Assembly: GCA_009103225.1 (NCBI GenBank)
Contig: RHPI01001292.1
Location: 352,430 to 416,429 of the forward strand
Reading direction: 5' to 3'
DNA length: 64,000 nt
DNA from: Chlorokybus atmophyticus
Taxonomy: Eukaryota > Streptophyta > Chlorokybophyceae > Chlorokybales > Chlorokybaceae
The translations under genes and the position numbers were made by a program. Position 1 is the first letter of the stretch, and the number at the start of each line of letters is the position of its first letter. Below, one piece after another: positions 1 through 12,700 of the stretch. Below the pieces are notes generated by a model. That model had not been told where the DNA came from, made no database searches, and saw only the letters and a list, made by a program, of their open reading frames with translations.

Positions 1-130
1 CCTTGGCTGATGTGACCAGCCTAGGGACGTTTACAATGTCCGAGGCTGATGTGTGATTAGTCTTGGGCGTTGAAAGAGGTCCAAGGGCTGATGTGGCAGC
101 CCTAGACATGAGTTGTGGTAAACGCAGCCA
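1..130. repeat. Degenerate ~40-bp minisatellite at window edge
   Basis: Three diverged units share the core GCTGATGTG at 6-14, 45-53 and 87-95, each followed after 5-8 bases by a CTAGG/CTTGG-like block. Spacing is about 39-42 bp. The array may extend left of the window. A fourth, weaker unit may follow near 150. Confidence 0.5.
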
Positions 131-3003
131 TGACAAGGCATGTAGCCTTGGACTTGGATGTTCTAGGTCGGAGAGTAGCAAAGAGAGGGTATATGAACGA
201 CCTCAACATGTGTCGAGGCAGCTCAGCATGTGCATACTCGACTCTTGTGTGTGGGGTGCCTCGTTTAGTTGTTTAAGGGGCTCTCCCTCTCATCCCATGT
301 GGGGTGTGATGTTCGTGGCAGCTTTGCACATGTGTGTGAGGTGTGCTTGAGTGTATGAGTGTGTGGGAGCTGAGTAGAGAGGTTGGTGTCATCCTCTCCT
401 TCCTTGGTGCGGTGCTGTGACTTCATCTGCAAGGTACTGCACCAGTGACGCTGGTAGGGCTTCCAGTAGTAAGTCCTTGTGCTTGTGCATAACTTTGCCA
501 AGCCGCCCAGCAAGTAAGTGAGTGATATGTTACAGCGAGGGAAAACAAGCGGGGCGGCCAAACTACTTTGGTAGTGATATTTACAAATCGGAATTGTGGT
601 GGCATATCACAATTCATCTTTTCACCATACCGTTTTTCAAGCCCCAATCTTCACTTTTGCCCCCTCTGCGACCTTAGACGTCCCTAAATTGGCTTTTTGT
701 CTAGATGTGCTTCTTTCATCACACGATCAACTCCATCGTGCAATAACGCATCATATGTCTAGAATACCACCTTTTACCTCCATGTATCATAAGGCACTCA
801 CGATCAGAGTAACAGTTTCAAGTGACATAATGGAGTGGTTTGTGTAGAATGTGACATAGTTCGTCATATGAAATCCACGTTAGTTTTTGTGTGAATCCAA
901 TGGTTTGGTGTGAATCTATGTTTTTGTAGAACGTGTTACACCGATCATCGTTTTCAATAAGCGTGATGATCAAAGTTACTTGAGTGTTGGTAACACTCAC
1001 AAATGATGTGATTGAGGGGTTAGCAGAAAACGTTTTGTACACGCTATGTTTATTTATGATATAGATATTGCATTGTACTGCTTCTTATAAACCTACACAA
1101 GCTCGTAGAAGACAACACCATGCCCTTCTTTATGCAACTCGAGAGGGTTTTTGCGTAAACTAGTTAAATCGTGTCATAACAAAAACTTGTTTTACATACC
1201 ACCATCCAGCTTTTCACCACACGGTTTTTAGAATTGTCATGTACACATTGCCCCCATATGTGCACATGTCCACGAAACTCCAATTAAAGTGCGGATATGT
1301 AAATGTCCCGACCGCCTTGTCTTCATGTGTCACGGTGGTGACCCTCGACACGCACTATCCCCTCGCCACCCTATAACGCACTGGTGTTGCCTAATTGACA
1401 GCCGGGCCGATCAATTCGTGTCCAAATTATCGGCTCAAATGCTCTGCCAATCAGGACATGGTCCTTATGTTGGTGGGCCGCCTAACCGCCGACTGCCGCA
1501 GTCGGCTGGCGGCCAGCACTGGCCTCCAGCCGAGACACCGTCCCTATAGCGGCGGGCCGCGCTGACACTCCACTTAAGCAATGCCCGTTAGAAGCGTCGG
1601 CAATGAGTTGCAAGTAGACGGACTGGAGCAGAAGCGGCGGTGGCATAGCCCGAGACTGATCAGTTGGCCCACTTGGAGCCGCTGAGCGCCCGAGGCTCAA
1701 TGAAGTAGAACCCCCGTAGTACAAGTAGTTCAGCAATAGATGTGTATGTGGTGTTAGGTGTACCAGCTGCTCCGACAGACAGTTGGTTATCCCCGGCTGC
1801 ACAATGCTGCAGTGCTTGCTCGCACTTGCACACTTGGTGCTTATAGTATGTGATCTCGTCTTACTTCGCTACCCATCCCTGCACACCTACACCGCGTGAC
1901 TGTGTGCATTCCCCAAGCATCCTTGTTTGAGAGCTTGTAAACTGATTACCACTTCTTACCAAGGTAAGGGGACTACATAGTTATATTTCCTCTCCACAGT
2001 CTCATGTACTCGTTATTGCATTACTACACGCATTGCAGCTTCGGTGCCCTTTTGCTTGGCCACTCGCAGGCTGCTCAATAGCACCACTCGTTTCTTAACA
2101 CTTGTACACAGTTGTGTACGTACTCCCACTGCGAGACACACCCTGCAGTCGAGGCTTCCTTGCACGACATATGTGTTACTAATTTGCATGTTAGATTTGA
2201 TCCATGCTGTGTTATTGCTGTCATTGATGTGTTTGATAGCAACCTGACACCTTTACCCTCCAATCTGCCTTATACATGCTAATGCAATACATCATATGAT
2301 GTGAAGTAAATAGAGCATTGCTTCATGGTGTTGGTTGCTGCTCGTTGCTTGCTTGTCCATTCATTGCTATACCTTATGCAAGTGAAAAATCTCGATACCA
2401 CCTGCAGCAGGTGGTATCAAGGTGACCTGCTATTGCTTTTCGCTCTTTTGTTACACAGCAGTATGCATACCATGCTTGTAGGCTACCGTAGGACGCCCTA
2501 CACACAGGCTTTGGCTGTGGGCCTAGCCTATGATATCACAGGTTGCTTAAGGAGTTGGACTTCATGAGGACGGCCCTTCGCGCGGTGAATACACACGGCT
2601 CGCCACTGCCACGTGTGTTTGCGTCAGCAGCGGTAGCAGCGTGGCCGGCGTGGGCGACGTCGCGATCGTCGGGGTCGTCGTTGGCGACAGTGGAGGAAGA
2701 GGATTGAGAAAAGCTTAGCAGCGTCCTTCTTGCCGTTGTCTCCGCCGGCTGCTTGATTGTTTACCCTCCTCATGCTGCGGTGAGACGACGTTGGCTGCTG
2801 AAGTTACCAAGCTGGACAGTAGCAGTCGTTGTTTGCCGGTGGGCGGACTGCTTTGATTTTTTGTGTGTATGCTGCGGCGGTGATTGTCGGCTGAAGGTGC
2901 TTTGTTGGCTGGGTTTTTCTCTGGGCCAGAATTGCTGTGAGTGTGGAGTTGCTCGCAAAGCTCACGCCGTTGCCGCTTCTTGTGCAAGGTGAAGGTATGC
3001 GTG
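131..3003. other. Gene-free stretch upstream of SAT
   Basis: I see no open frame with recognisable protein character. Two diverged direct copies of a segment containing CTTTTCACCA followed by GTTTTT lie near 600-660 and 1200-1260, suggesting an old repeat or transposon remnant. A perfect palindrome lies at 2394-2418. From about 2570 the sequence becomes GC-rich with CG-rich triplets, as expected for the approach to the SAT promoter and 5' UTR. Confidence 0.5.
2394..2418. repeat. Perfect 12-bp-arm palindrome
   Basis: GATACCACCTGC and its exact reverse complement are separated by a single A. No neighbouring gene explains it. It could be a dimeric protein-binding site, a hairpin, or the trace of an excised element. 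Confidence 0.75.
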
Positions 3004-3012
3004 TTAGGGTTT
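3004..3012. promoter_or_regulatory. Telo-box (AAACCCTAA, reverse orientation)
   Basis: TTAGGGTTT lies about 185 bp upstream of the proposed SAT start. In land plants the AAACCCTA motif is enriched near transcription starts of growth-related genes. The same motif occurs at several other 5' ends in this window. Confidence 0.45.
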
Positions 3013-3195
3013 CGCTGCGTGGTTTCAAAACAGCCGCATTGAAGCCCGTCATTACTGTTCTTTACAGGTTGCTGTTGCCGTTGTTGTTGTTGCTCTTGTC
3101 GCTGTTGCTGTGAGCCGGGAAGCACCGTTGGCGAGACGAAAGGGACAAAACACAGGACGCAAGAACATGCTGGTGTGTAGCATATTGATTGCTTG

Positions 3196-5583
3196 ATGGC
3201 GTGTGGGTGTGTGGCGACGACTGCTTCAAGTTCCTTTGCTCCCTCATCAACAACATCGCAATGCTGCACCAGTGGCAGCATGCGAGAGGGATTCCTTACC
3301 GGGGAACAGGTATTGTGAGCGAACATGCAATCTGCGCATTTTTCTGCATTGTCATGCATTATCAGTGCTAACGAACAGTTATTATATTAACAGCAGCAGC
3401 AACTGATCTTTTACCTGTTGGCAGGGGCAGCCAAGAGGTCGCTGTAGAGTGTGCCATTGCCACATTGCTCGGTTTAGCGGTTCCTCGCGCAGTGCGCATA
3501 GGGCTGGTGCTGTTGCGTGTGCGTGGCCTACCAACAAGAATGCAGACGATGTCGGCAAAAGCATTGCCAATGGCGCCAATGGCTCTGGGGATGTGGACAC
3601 GTGGCGCCACAGCCACCCTGTCTACATGCAGGTGTGGACTTTTCCGCTTGTTGGTCCGAAGGCAATGCTGTACTTGGCGCGTAGGCCATGTGTGTGCGTA
3701 GCAATTCGGCCTCAACCATTTTCTCAACCATTTGCTTCAGTTGCACGCTGTAAGGGACTGCACCTGTGTGCTTATTGCCAGCAGTGCGCTTGCAAGAAGT
3801 ACCTATATGGCATGTACTTTACGCAGTATGTGCTTCTGTGTTTAGTGGCTGCCTGCTGACACTGATGTTTACTGTTGAAGTCCATAGAATGGCCTATGCC
3901 ACGCACAGTAGCTAGATATGCAGTATACTAACAGGTTTCTTGCTGGAGGCTGAATGTCGGAGTTTATTTCGCTGGTTTTGTAATTGCTGCAGATGCTGCA
4001 ATTAGTGCATTGCGTGAGCTTGCTTGCATATCTACTACTTTTCAAGGTGATGCGTGCGCAGGGAGACGCAGTGGGCTTTTGCAACCTGCTAGAGAAGCCG
4101 AAGGTGGCGGCAGCAGGGTCAGACCCCGTGTGGGAAGCTATCAGGGCGGAAGCGCATCGCGATGCGGACAAGGAGCCAATACTCTCCTCTTTCCTATATG
4201 CCAGCATCCTAGCGCATGACAATCTGGAAGCCTCCTTGGCGTTTGTGTTGGCCAACAGGCTTACGTCCCCCGTCCTCTTGCCCGCACAACTCATGGAAGC
4301 CTTCCAGGACGTGCTTGATGCGGACCCGGGGATCAGAGATGCCATACGCGCTGACATTCAGGTGTGGGGTGCAACCTGTTCACTGCAAGGCGTCGTTGTG
4401 ACCTACTCAAAGGGTCCACTGTGCAGTCCTTTGGTAAACTCCTATATGCGTACAGGCTTTCTACGAGCGGGACCCAGCATGCACTGCCTATAGCCAAGCT
4501 CTGTTGTACTTTAAGGTAATGTGAAGCTCCTGTGTTGTATATGGCGTATGTTTTGGTCTACAGTAACAATTGTTTGGTTGTAAGTATTGTCAAACATCAA
4601 TGGGTAAAAAATGGTTGTTCATACTGCGCATCAATGTGTGCAGGGGTTCCATGCCCTGCAAACATACCGCATTGCACACCACTTGTACAAACGAGGTCAG
4701 ACGTTCCTGGCCGTCACTCTGCAAAGTCGTATGAGTGAGGCAAGTTTGCTGCTACTGAGCACCTGTTTGCTGAGACCCGGAAGTACTGACAAGTGCAATG
4801 CCTTAGTTAACGTCATCAGCCGACTGATGTGCGGGTTGCTTGCAGGTACTTGGCATTGACATCCACCCTGCAGCACAGATCGGTGAAGGAATACTCATTG
4901 ATCATGGCATGGGAGTTGTGATTGGAGAAACAGCTGTTGTTGGCGACAATGTGTCTATACTGCAGGTAATGTTGCATTGAACGTGTTTGTATCAGGAGCC
5001 TTTTTCATCTGCAAACTGAGCTCACACTGGATGTGTTGTTGCTACTGCATGTTGCATGGAGTAGAGCACGAGACCCACAGTTGCTGTGATGTGTAGGGCG
5101 TGACACTCGGTGGAACAGGCAAAGACCGCGGCGACCGGCATCCAAAAATCAAGGCGGGTGTGCTCATTGGTGCAGGTGCCACTATTCTGGGTAACATAGT
5201 TGTGGGACAAGGCGCCATGGTGGCCGCCGGCTCGCTCGTGTTGAAGCCAGTGCCTCCGCACAGGTGCACCATGATACTGTCTCGCATGTTACCCAACAGT
5301 CCTCTTGGGGGCTTTGTTGTGAGCTGACGGCGTGTCCATGTGTGTGCACATGCGGTTGCAGCATTGTTGCTGGCATCCCTGCAACTGTGGTGGGTGATAA
5401 ACTGCAGACAGTACCTGCGCTGGACATGAAGCAAGGTGTGTTTCGGTGTTGCCGTGGTTTGTTCTTATGCGTTTGCACATATTTACATGTAACACTTGCT
5501 CACTACCAGATGTGAGGTTCAACTTCTGCAACTTCTGGGATGAAGAAGTCAAGAAGCAAGTGGAGAAGCAGGCGCAAGGATAA
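3196..5583 (+). CDS. SAT: Serine O-acetyltransferase (SAT/CysE type)
   Basis: Transfers acetyl from acetyl-CoA to serine to give O-acetylserine, the carbon backbone for cysteine. Nine exons join in phase: 3196-3309, 3425-3631, 4062-4361, 4456-4515, 4644-4739, 4846-4965, 5097-5263, 5362-5435, 5510-5583. The N-terminal helical SAT domain reads [11 protein letters not shown]...[12 protein letters not shown], followed by the left-handed beta-helix acyltransferase with hexapeptide turns, the IDIHPAA and [12 protein letters not shown] motifs (the Asp and His of the CysE active site) and [14 protein letters not shown]. The first 38 residues are Ser/Thr-rich and nearly free of acids, like an organelle transit peptide; exons 1-2 are less certain than the rest. 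The intron after exon 5 has a GC donor. The C-terminus ends VEKQAQG and lacks the terminal Ile that docks to O-acetylserine (thiol) lyase. A TGTAA element at 5603-5607 could be the polyadenylation signal. Confidence 0.93.
4740..4845 (+). other. GC-AG intron in SAT
   Basis: The codon-level junction (SRMSE joined to VLGIDIHP, matching the conserved SAT core) requires the donor GAG|GCAAGT and acceptor TTGCAG|GTA. The rest of the donor matches consensus closely, as is usual for GC-AG introns. Confidence 0.85.
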
Positions 5584-6709
5584 GCACAGTACGCCGCACT
5601 CATGTAATTACAGCATAGCTCTTTGGTCTTCAAGTTCGTTTGGTTTGCACACATAAGGCTAGCTGCTTTGCGGTTGTCTCAGTTGTTTTAGATAGAGCCT
5701 CAGTACATATTCACTGTAACTAAAAAGAGAAAACAATGTTCACATGGTGCTGTGGGCATGCTGTAGTTGCATGGCTTAAAACAAAACCTAAAGTATCGAT
5801 GTTGTATGGTATCTACCCCCAAACAGCAGGCTGCGCCGCAAAGTATGCGCAGCCTGTCCCTTCACAGGACATGTGCAAGTGCATACATATCATCGCATCT
5901 TCTCTGCGCCGCGCCTCTCCTCTGCAGGTTGATGTAACTTCTACACCTCCCGCACCTTGCTGCTGCATGCTGCCTGAGGGTCTAGCTGGGAGTCTCAGTC
6001 CAAATCGCCAGCTGTCTAGTGTAAGTGGTAAAGTCTATGATTTGCCTTGGCCCCCATCTAATTGATTGCTATTGTATAAGAGGTAGTTTGCTAGATTAAC
6101 AGCAGTGTATAACATAGCATGCAAGGATTGTGGCATGCATGAGAATGTAGCAAACATGCATGCAGTCCGCACACTACATCGCATGTGTTTGGCCGTCTGC
6201 TTGCATTCGCCACAGTATGTTTGAGCGTGTCTCGCGCAGCTTTTTTGTGATATGTGCATGCTGCACATGACTTACAACATCAAACGCCAGCAACAGCAGC
6301 TTCATTACCATCTACTGCACATTTGGTTTTGCATTGGCTGGTCGTGTAAAAGCAGACAACATGGAAAGGGCTACCAAGCTATACAAATGCTGCCACAAAT
6401 GATGCGTATGTTGTTGCAAAGTCTTGATGCCAAGGATCGACCACTACCACTGCTTTCTGTACACTACAACAGTGCACACAAACAGTACTTGTAAGGCAAG
6501 TTGAGTGACCACCCCGCGTACCACAGTAACAGCATGCATAAAAGAGTCTTTGTACACCACATTGCATATTGGCATGGCAGCCACAACACCTGCCACAATG
6601 GCATCAACCAACAACTGGCCGCATATATATACACTGCTCAATAACCGTGCAATAGAGGTCCAACTGGTAGTCTCAACTACCAATGGGCTGAACAAGACAC
6701 CGGTGGAGC
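5584..6709. other. Convergent spacer, SAT and PRP8 3' ends
   Basis: Holds the 3' UTRs of SAT (+) and PRP8 (-). No open frame with protein character and no clear repeat is visible. Confidence 0.6.
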
Positions 6710-9700
6710 CTAATTGAACAGATCTTCTCGGTCCGCCTCAAGATTATCGCCCTCTTCAATGGTGCTAAACTCCAAGAAGTGGGTGGGTCGATGGACCTCA
6801 TCATAGTACTCGCGCGGGTTGCCCAGCCTCAAGTTGTACTTCATGCTGGATGAGTGCTTAACGCCCATAAAATTGTAGTTCCAGGAAGCCCCAGCTGGCA
6901 CCATGTAGAAGCCGAGGAAGCGATCACTGAGCAGCATCTGCACCTTCTCATAGTGGGTTGGCAGGTAGCCTTGCGGGTTGTTGGGATCGCGATTGTTCTT
7001 GCCCCACTCGTAGCCGGTTGGCGTGAGCTTGTAGGCAGTCAGGCTGCAGGAGCCAGGAGTAAAGCTGCACGTGATGACCACGCACTTCTCGCCGTCCCAC
7101 TGCTTGCTGCGCTCCAAGATGTGGGCGTGCTGCACAACATCCTGCGGGGCCATCTGTGGAAGCTCGTTGGGCTGTGTGTGCATCCAGCCAAGGGGCTCAA
7201 GGTCTTGCAGGTAGTCATGCTCTGGCAACTGGTTCGGCAAGTGGACCTGCTGATGAGTACCCCACTGAGGCACCATCACCACACACCTGATCTCCTTCAC
7301 TTGCGGGTTGTCAGGAGGGCTGACACCATACAGATACCCAGCAACCTGTGTCCTGAGATCAGCGATGCAGATGAACTTTTTGAGCACGTTCTTGGGCAAG
7401 ATGTAGGTGTAGCCAGTCTCCCTGATGTCCTCAGAATTCACGTAGATGTGGTTGACTCGCAGGTGCAGGTTGGCGGCCGAGATGGCACGCACGCGCCAGT
7501 CAGTCTTGGACCCAAACACGGCCTGCTCGTATGGACTGGTGGTGGTCACAATCAGCTCATCACCATGGACGTTCGTGGTCTTGGTTGTGACGGCAGTCAA
7601 CTGCGTAGCATCCTTGGCCTGCTTCTCAATCTCCGCAATCTGCTGGCGCTGCTGGGACGGAGGCGTGATCTCTGCACCCAAGATGATGTCTCGGATCTCA
7701 GACGATGTGAGGGCAGACACGTTGACATTGTTTTTCTTGGCATAGTCAGCAAGAATCAGGTCCTTCAGCGCAATCTCAACCTTGATCCATTGCTGGTCAG
7801 TCAGAGTGGGCCAAATGTGATGCGGCTGCGTCACCACTGTCTTGTCTGGCTTGAGAATCATTTTGGCCTTCTCGTTATTGACGTGCAGAGCCCTAAGAAT
7901 CAGGATGAGCCTGGAGAAGGCTGTGTATGAGGAGATGGTCTTCAGCCAGTCATCATAGATGTTGAACAGCACCATCTGCGGCTCCGTGGCCTTGAGGATG
8001 AGATCGCCAAACTTCTCAATCTTCAAGCATGCCTGGAAAGGCAGCTGCAGCTCAGAGCCCTTGATGACGATGTTGGGGAAATCGAGCAGATGCACCTCCA
8101 ACGGATCAAGCATGCCTTTGCGCGTGACAATGATCTGCTTGGGCTGTTCTTCCACTGGCAGCGAGCGAATGAGAGCGGCAACCTCCTCAGCAGTCTTCCA
8201 CTTGGCTAGCTGACCCAGACGCTTCTGGCCGGCCCACACGCTAGTATGAATGACCTTCAAAAACAGCTGTCCAGTGCGGGGGTTGAAGATGAAGATAGCG
8301 CCGTTGATTGGCTTGGTGGTCAGGTTACCCTCAAAGGTCTTGTGAATAGTCACGCGGTACACATTGGTGTCATCCACAAACCAAATGATCTGGTTGCTGA
8401 ACAGCTCGCCATAGTTCTGCGCGCTTAGGTAGGGCTCTGTTGGCTCGGAGGAATACAGCTGCAGACCCTTGCGAATGCGCTCCCTGAGCACATACAGAGC
8501 TGGGTTGGCCTTCATGATCTTTGCCATTGCCTGTGCGATCAAAGGCTTTGCTCCAGGGAACCAGTTGCCGAAGGCAGAGTGCAGATTGTATGCCAGATCA
8601 ATGCCAATCATGCACCCTGTTGGCGAGGGGTAGATGGACATGGTGTCGGTGGTGTAATCCAAGAACTTGGCGCGGGTGTAACGCTCAATGTCATGGGAGT
8701 CATAATCACCCCACCTCAACTGCACATCCAGCCAGTACTTGTTGCTCGACTTCTGGTCAAACACATCCTTCTGATCAGCGACAAGGCTGGGCTTGCTGAT
8801 GGGCCACTTGTACGCTGCAAACAGCAGGATGTCTGCACAGGAGCTGTTCATCTTGTAGCTCTTCCTGGGATGGATGGTTTCCTTCTGCACAGTCTCAATC
8901 TCAAGGGCGTCCAGCTCCTGATCAAAAACCTGGCAGAGATCCATCACCACACTCTCGTGAATCTTCTGCCACAAGTGCGCACGGAAGATCTGGATGAGGG
9001 AGATCTTTAGGGTGGGAATCTTGCCGTGCATGAAAATGCCAGTAAGATCCAGCTGGACTTGGAAGCCGACATACACATTGGCACGGTTGATCGTGGGGGA
9101 CCACCAGAGCGTGAAACGCCTGTTGGGGATCTGGTTGAGACCGGACCGCTGTGCATGGGTGAGCTTCTTGTACTTCATGGACTCCTCAAAGCCAGAGGCC
9201 TTCTCCCAGAAGAGACCCTCCCAGGTCGGGAAGTAGGTGCCCTTGAACAGAGTGTGCTCCAGAATACCCTCAACACCACCCAGAGCCTGGATGACATCCG
9301 TTCGGTAGTTGTTCAGGTTCCAGAGCTTTCCATCGTGACGCTGATGAGTCCACCAGAAGGGGTTCTGCTTAAGGACCTGGTACTGCTTGAAGTCTGTGCG
9401 AACGCGCCAGCCTTTGTCATAGGCCAGTGTGTGGCGATCCTTCTGGAACAGAGTGTTGATGCGAGGAATACCACGGTCCCAGGAATCCTCCAGATCCTCC
9501 AGTGTCAATCTGCGGTTCTGAGCAAGCGCCTCCTGCCGCTTCAGTGCATACTCAGCCCACACGCGCTGCGAGTCAATGAACTCACTCTCCCAAGGCTGGA
9601 TGTAGCGGTACAGGTTGGGGATGAGCTGATCTTGCTCGTGCGACATGCCGGAGCGGAAGTGGGTGACGCCCACATCTGTCTGCCTGGAATACTGAAGATC

Positions 9701-12700
9701 ACTCTGTGGAATGAGGATGTGGCCCATGCTCAGCATACCCAAACCACCGATCTCCTTGGGAGTGTAGAAGATGACGGGCGGGAATCTGCTAGGCATCTTG
9801 GAATTCAGCCCAATCTTGATACGTGTCTGGATCTTGTTCTCGCACTTGACCATCAAGTCCAGCAACTCCTGCGTGTGCACACTAGCCTCTCGAACATAGG
9901 TCATCAGCCCGATCAGAGCTGTGTTCCACTTGTTGGCGATCTTGGTGAATGTTGTCGAGCCACTGGACATGAGAATCTGGCGCACACGCGTCTCGAATGC
10001 CTTCATGAGCTCATCATCCACTCGAAGGAACGCCGTGGCCGTCCGCTCCTTGGTAGCTTCGTTCTGCAGGTTCCAGACACCATCCTTGCTGGTGAAGGCC
10101 TCCTGTGCCATGCGAATCTTTGGAAGTATGCGCACTTCAAACCCAGACATGGAGAACAGCAGATTGGGGTTGTCCTTGCTGTACACGGACACAAAGCTGT
10201 TGTCCCAGTCTAACGTGGTGATGCTGCGAGGCAAGCGGTTCCTCATGTCCCAGAAGACAGCGCGGCCAAGGTTCACGTCATGCTTCATGAGACGCATGCG
10301 AGCATCGCGGGGCCAGCACTTGCGGTTGTTGTAGCCCACGATATTCTCGTTGTTGGGATCTGGATGCTCAGTGAGGTAGCGCTGGATAAGATCGCGTGCC
10401 TCCTCATGAGTAAAGCGGAACAGAATGTGCAGCCTGTCGATGTACCGCGAGTACATGCGAATGGGATGCCGCGTCTCTGTCTTGATGTCCCTAAATGAGG
10501 CGAAGTCGTTGGGAGTCTGAGGAGGCCCCGCCAGCTCACTGGCGCGCGTCAATCCCAGCAGCAGCAAGTCCAACACCAACCCATAGTACTGCACAATGAA
10601 GGAAGCAAACTGCAGCCCGCGGATCAAGCCATAGGAGTTGGTGTGGCTCATGTCCTTGTAGGAGATGACAATATTATTCTTGGCTGTCATGTAGTCAGCG
10701 ATGTTGTGATCCACGATCAAGCGCAACAGCCTGTTGAGCATAGTCAGATCCACCTTCTCGTACAAGCGCTCCAGGCGTGTCTGCATCATCACAAGGCATT
10801 CGCCATTGCCGGTTTCCCACACGTCAACGAGGTTGTTGATGCCCTGGCACCACTTGTAGACAAGTAGCGGAGGTGGCTCACTGTCAGCTGGCTTCACCCA
10901 GTTGGGAAACAGAGACCGCTTGTCACCCTCGTACCAGAGGTACTGATCAAGGTAGGCATCCGTGATCTTCTCCAGAGGCTCGATCTCGTAAACCGGAATC
11001 AGGTGAGTGTAGAGGTCCATGAACTCAATTCCGACCTCCTTGAATGCGCGCTGGGTGAGCAGGTGGCGCTTGATGCGAGACAAGGCCTCATGTGGGTTGT
11101 CATATGCCTGCTCAATCAGCCCAAGCTCCTCGCGCTGCTGCTGATTCAGGCGCACAGACACTGTGTAGGCCTCCTTGAGTCTCTCCAGCGCCAGGATGAG
11201 CAGCTTGGTGTCATGCTTGTAGGAAAGCGGCGGGAAGGGGATGGGCGAGAATTTGCGGGACTCCAGCCAGTGCACAGTGGTGGTGTAGATGGCGACAGCC
11301 TCTTCTGCAGTGACATATGGCCCATCCTTTAAGTAGTTGTGCTGCCTCTCCTGCTCAGCCTTCAGCCAGAGACGAGTGAGGCGCCCGAGGTTCTTGCGGG
11401 AGACAGTCTTGTCAACTGTGGCACCACGGCGAATGCGCTCTCTGTTGTAGTGCGCAACGTTCGTCCACCAATCTGCCTTGGACTTGACATACCGCAAAAT
11501 CATGTTCTCGATAGGAGCTGGCAAGCCAGGGACCTTCCAGGGGATGTTCGCCTTCCAACAGCGCCACGCTTCGCTAAGATGCTGAAGAATGGTGCGAGCC
11601 TTGTTCTGCTTGACACCTTCTGGCATCATGTCAAGAATGTCATGCATGACTGCAGCGCGCAGCTCCAAATCATAGTGACTCTCCACTCTCTGCTTGGTGA
11701 CAGTCTTTGCCACAGCCTTGGACTGCCTGCCCTCAAACTGACGAGCAAGAAGGTTGCCGAGCCAGCGCTCCAGCAATGGGACAATGCCGCGCAGGAAGAA
11801 CAGCCACACGCGCCACACTGGCGCCCAGAAGCCGCAACCAGGGCCCTTGCCAACTGGACCAGAGTTGAAGCGGTAGTAGACCAGGTGCTTCAAGTCTTTG
11901 CACATGCGAATCTGCCGCATCAGCCTGTACTTGTACCTGTACATACCCGTCAACTGGCCAACGTGGGCGAAGATGTACTGCAGCCCGTCTGCAAGCTGGA
12001 AGGCATCAACGTTGCCAAGCCGGAACTGCACATTGCTGTCCACCACCAGCTTCGTCAAACGCAAGATCTCACGGCACAAGTGGAACGCATTGCCAAAGCG
12101 TGACTTCTTACGCTCCTTCGTGGTCAGAGTCTTGATGGGCTTGAGATTGAAGTTGTAGTCCAGATGCAGGTAGTTGAGGTTCTTTCGGTGAATCAGCAAG
12201 TTGAGCATGTTGTACCCCTGGCGACACACCTGCAGGCCAACCTCCACCCAGTCCAGCTCAGTGGTCTGAAAGAATTTTGTGGCCCGCAGCGACCGGAACA
12301 GATACTTCTTCTTGAGTGCCTTGGGCGCTCGATGATGCAGAGTGTTCAGCACATACATCTTCAGCAGCTTCTGGTAGCTGACGCGAACCTTCACAGGGTA
12401 GTTGGGAGGGCAGTGCTCTCTAAACCAGTTGGCCACAAGCGGCACATCCACAGCACGCCTTGTACGACCGGAGCGCTTGTTGAAAGGATGAGGCGCGAAC
12501 AACAGCGCAATTGCACTGGCAGTGGTGTCAGTGTACAACGGCTTGCTCTCCAGGAAAGGCTCCACACCATCAGGCAACACAAAGTCATCATCATCTTCAG
12601 CTTCTTCAACCTTCCGGTCAGCCTTCCCAGTCTTGTAGAAGGCAATGGGATGAATGAGAGGGTCAAAATAGAAGGCTGGCAGCTCAGGGTCCTCAGACTT

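Noticed and set aside
2715-3359. 214-codon minus-strand frame rich in Gln and Arg
   Set aside because: Overlaps the SAT first exon and 5' region; composition comes from GTT/TGC triplet runs on the other strand.
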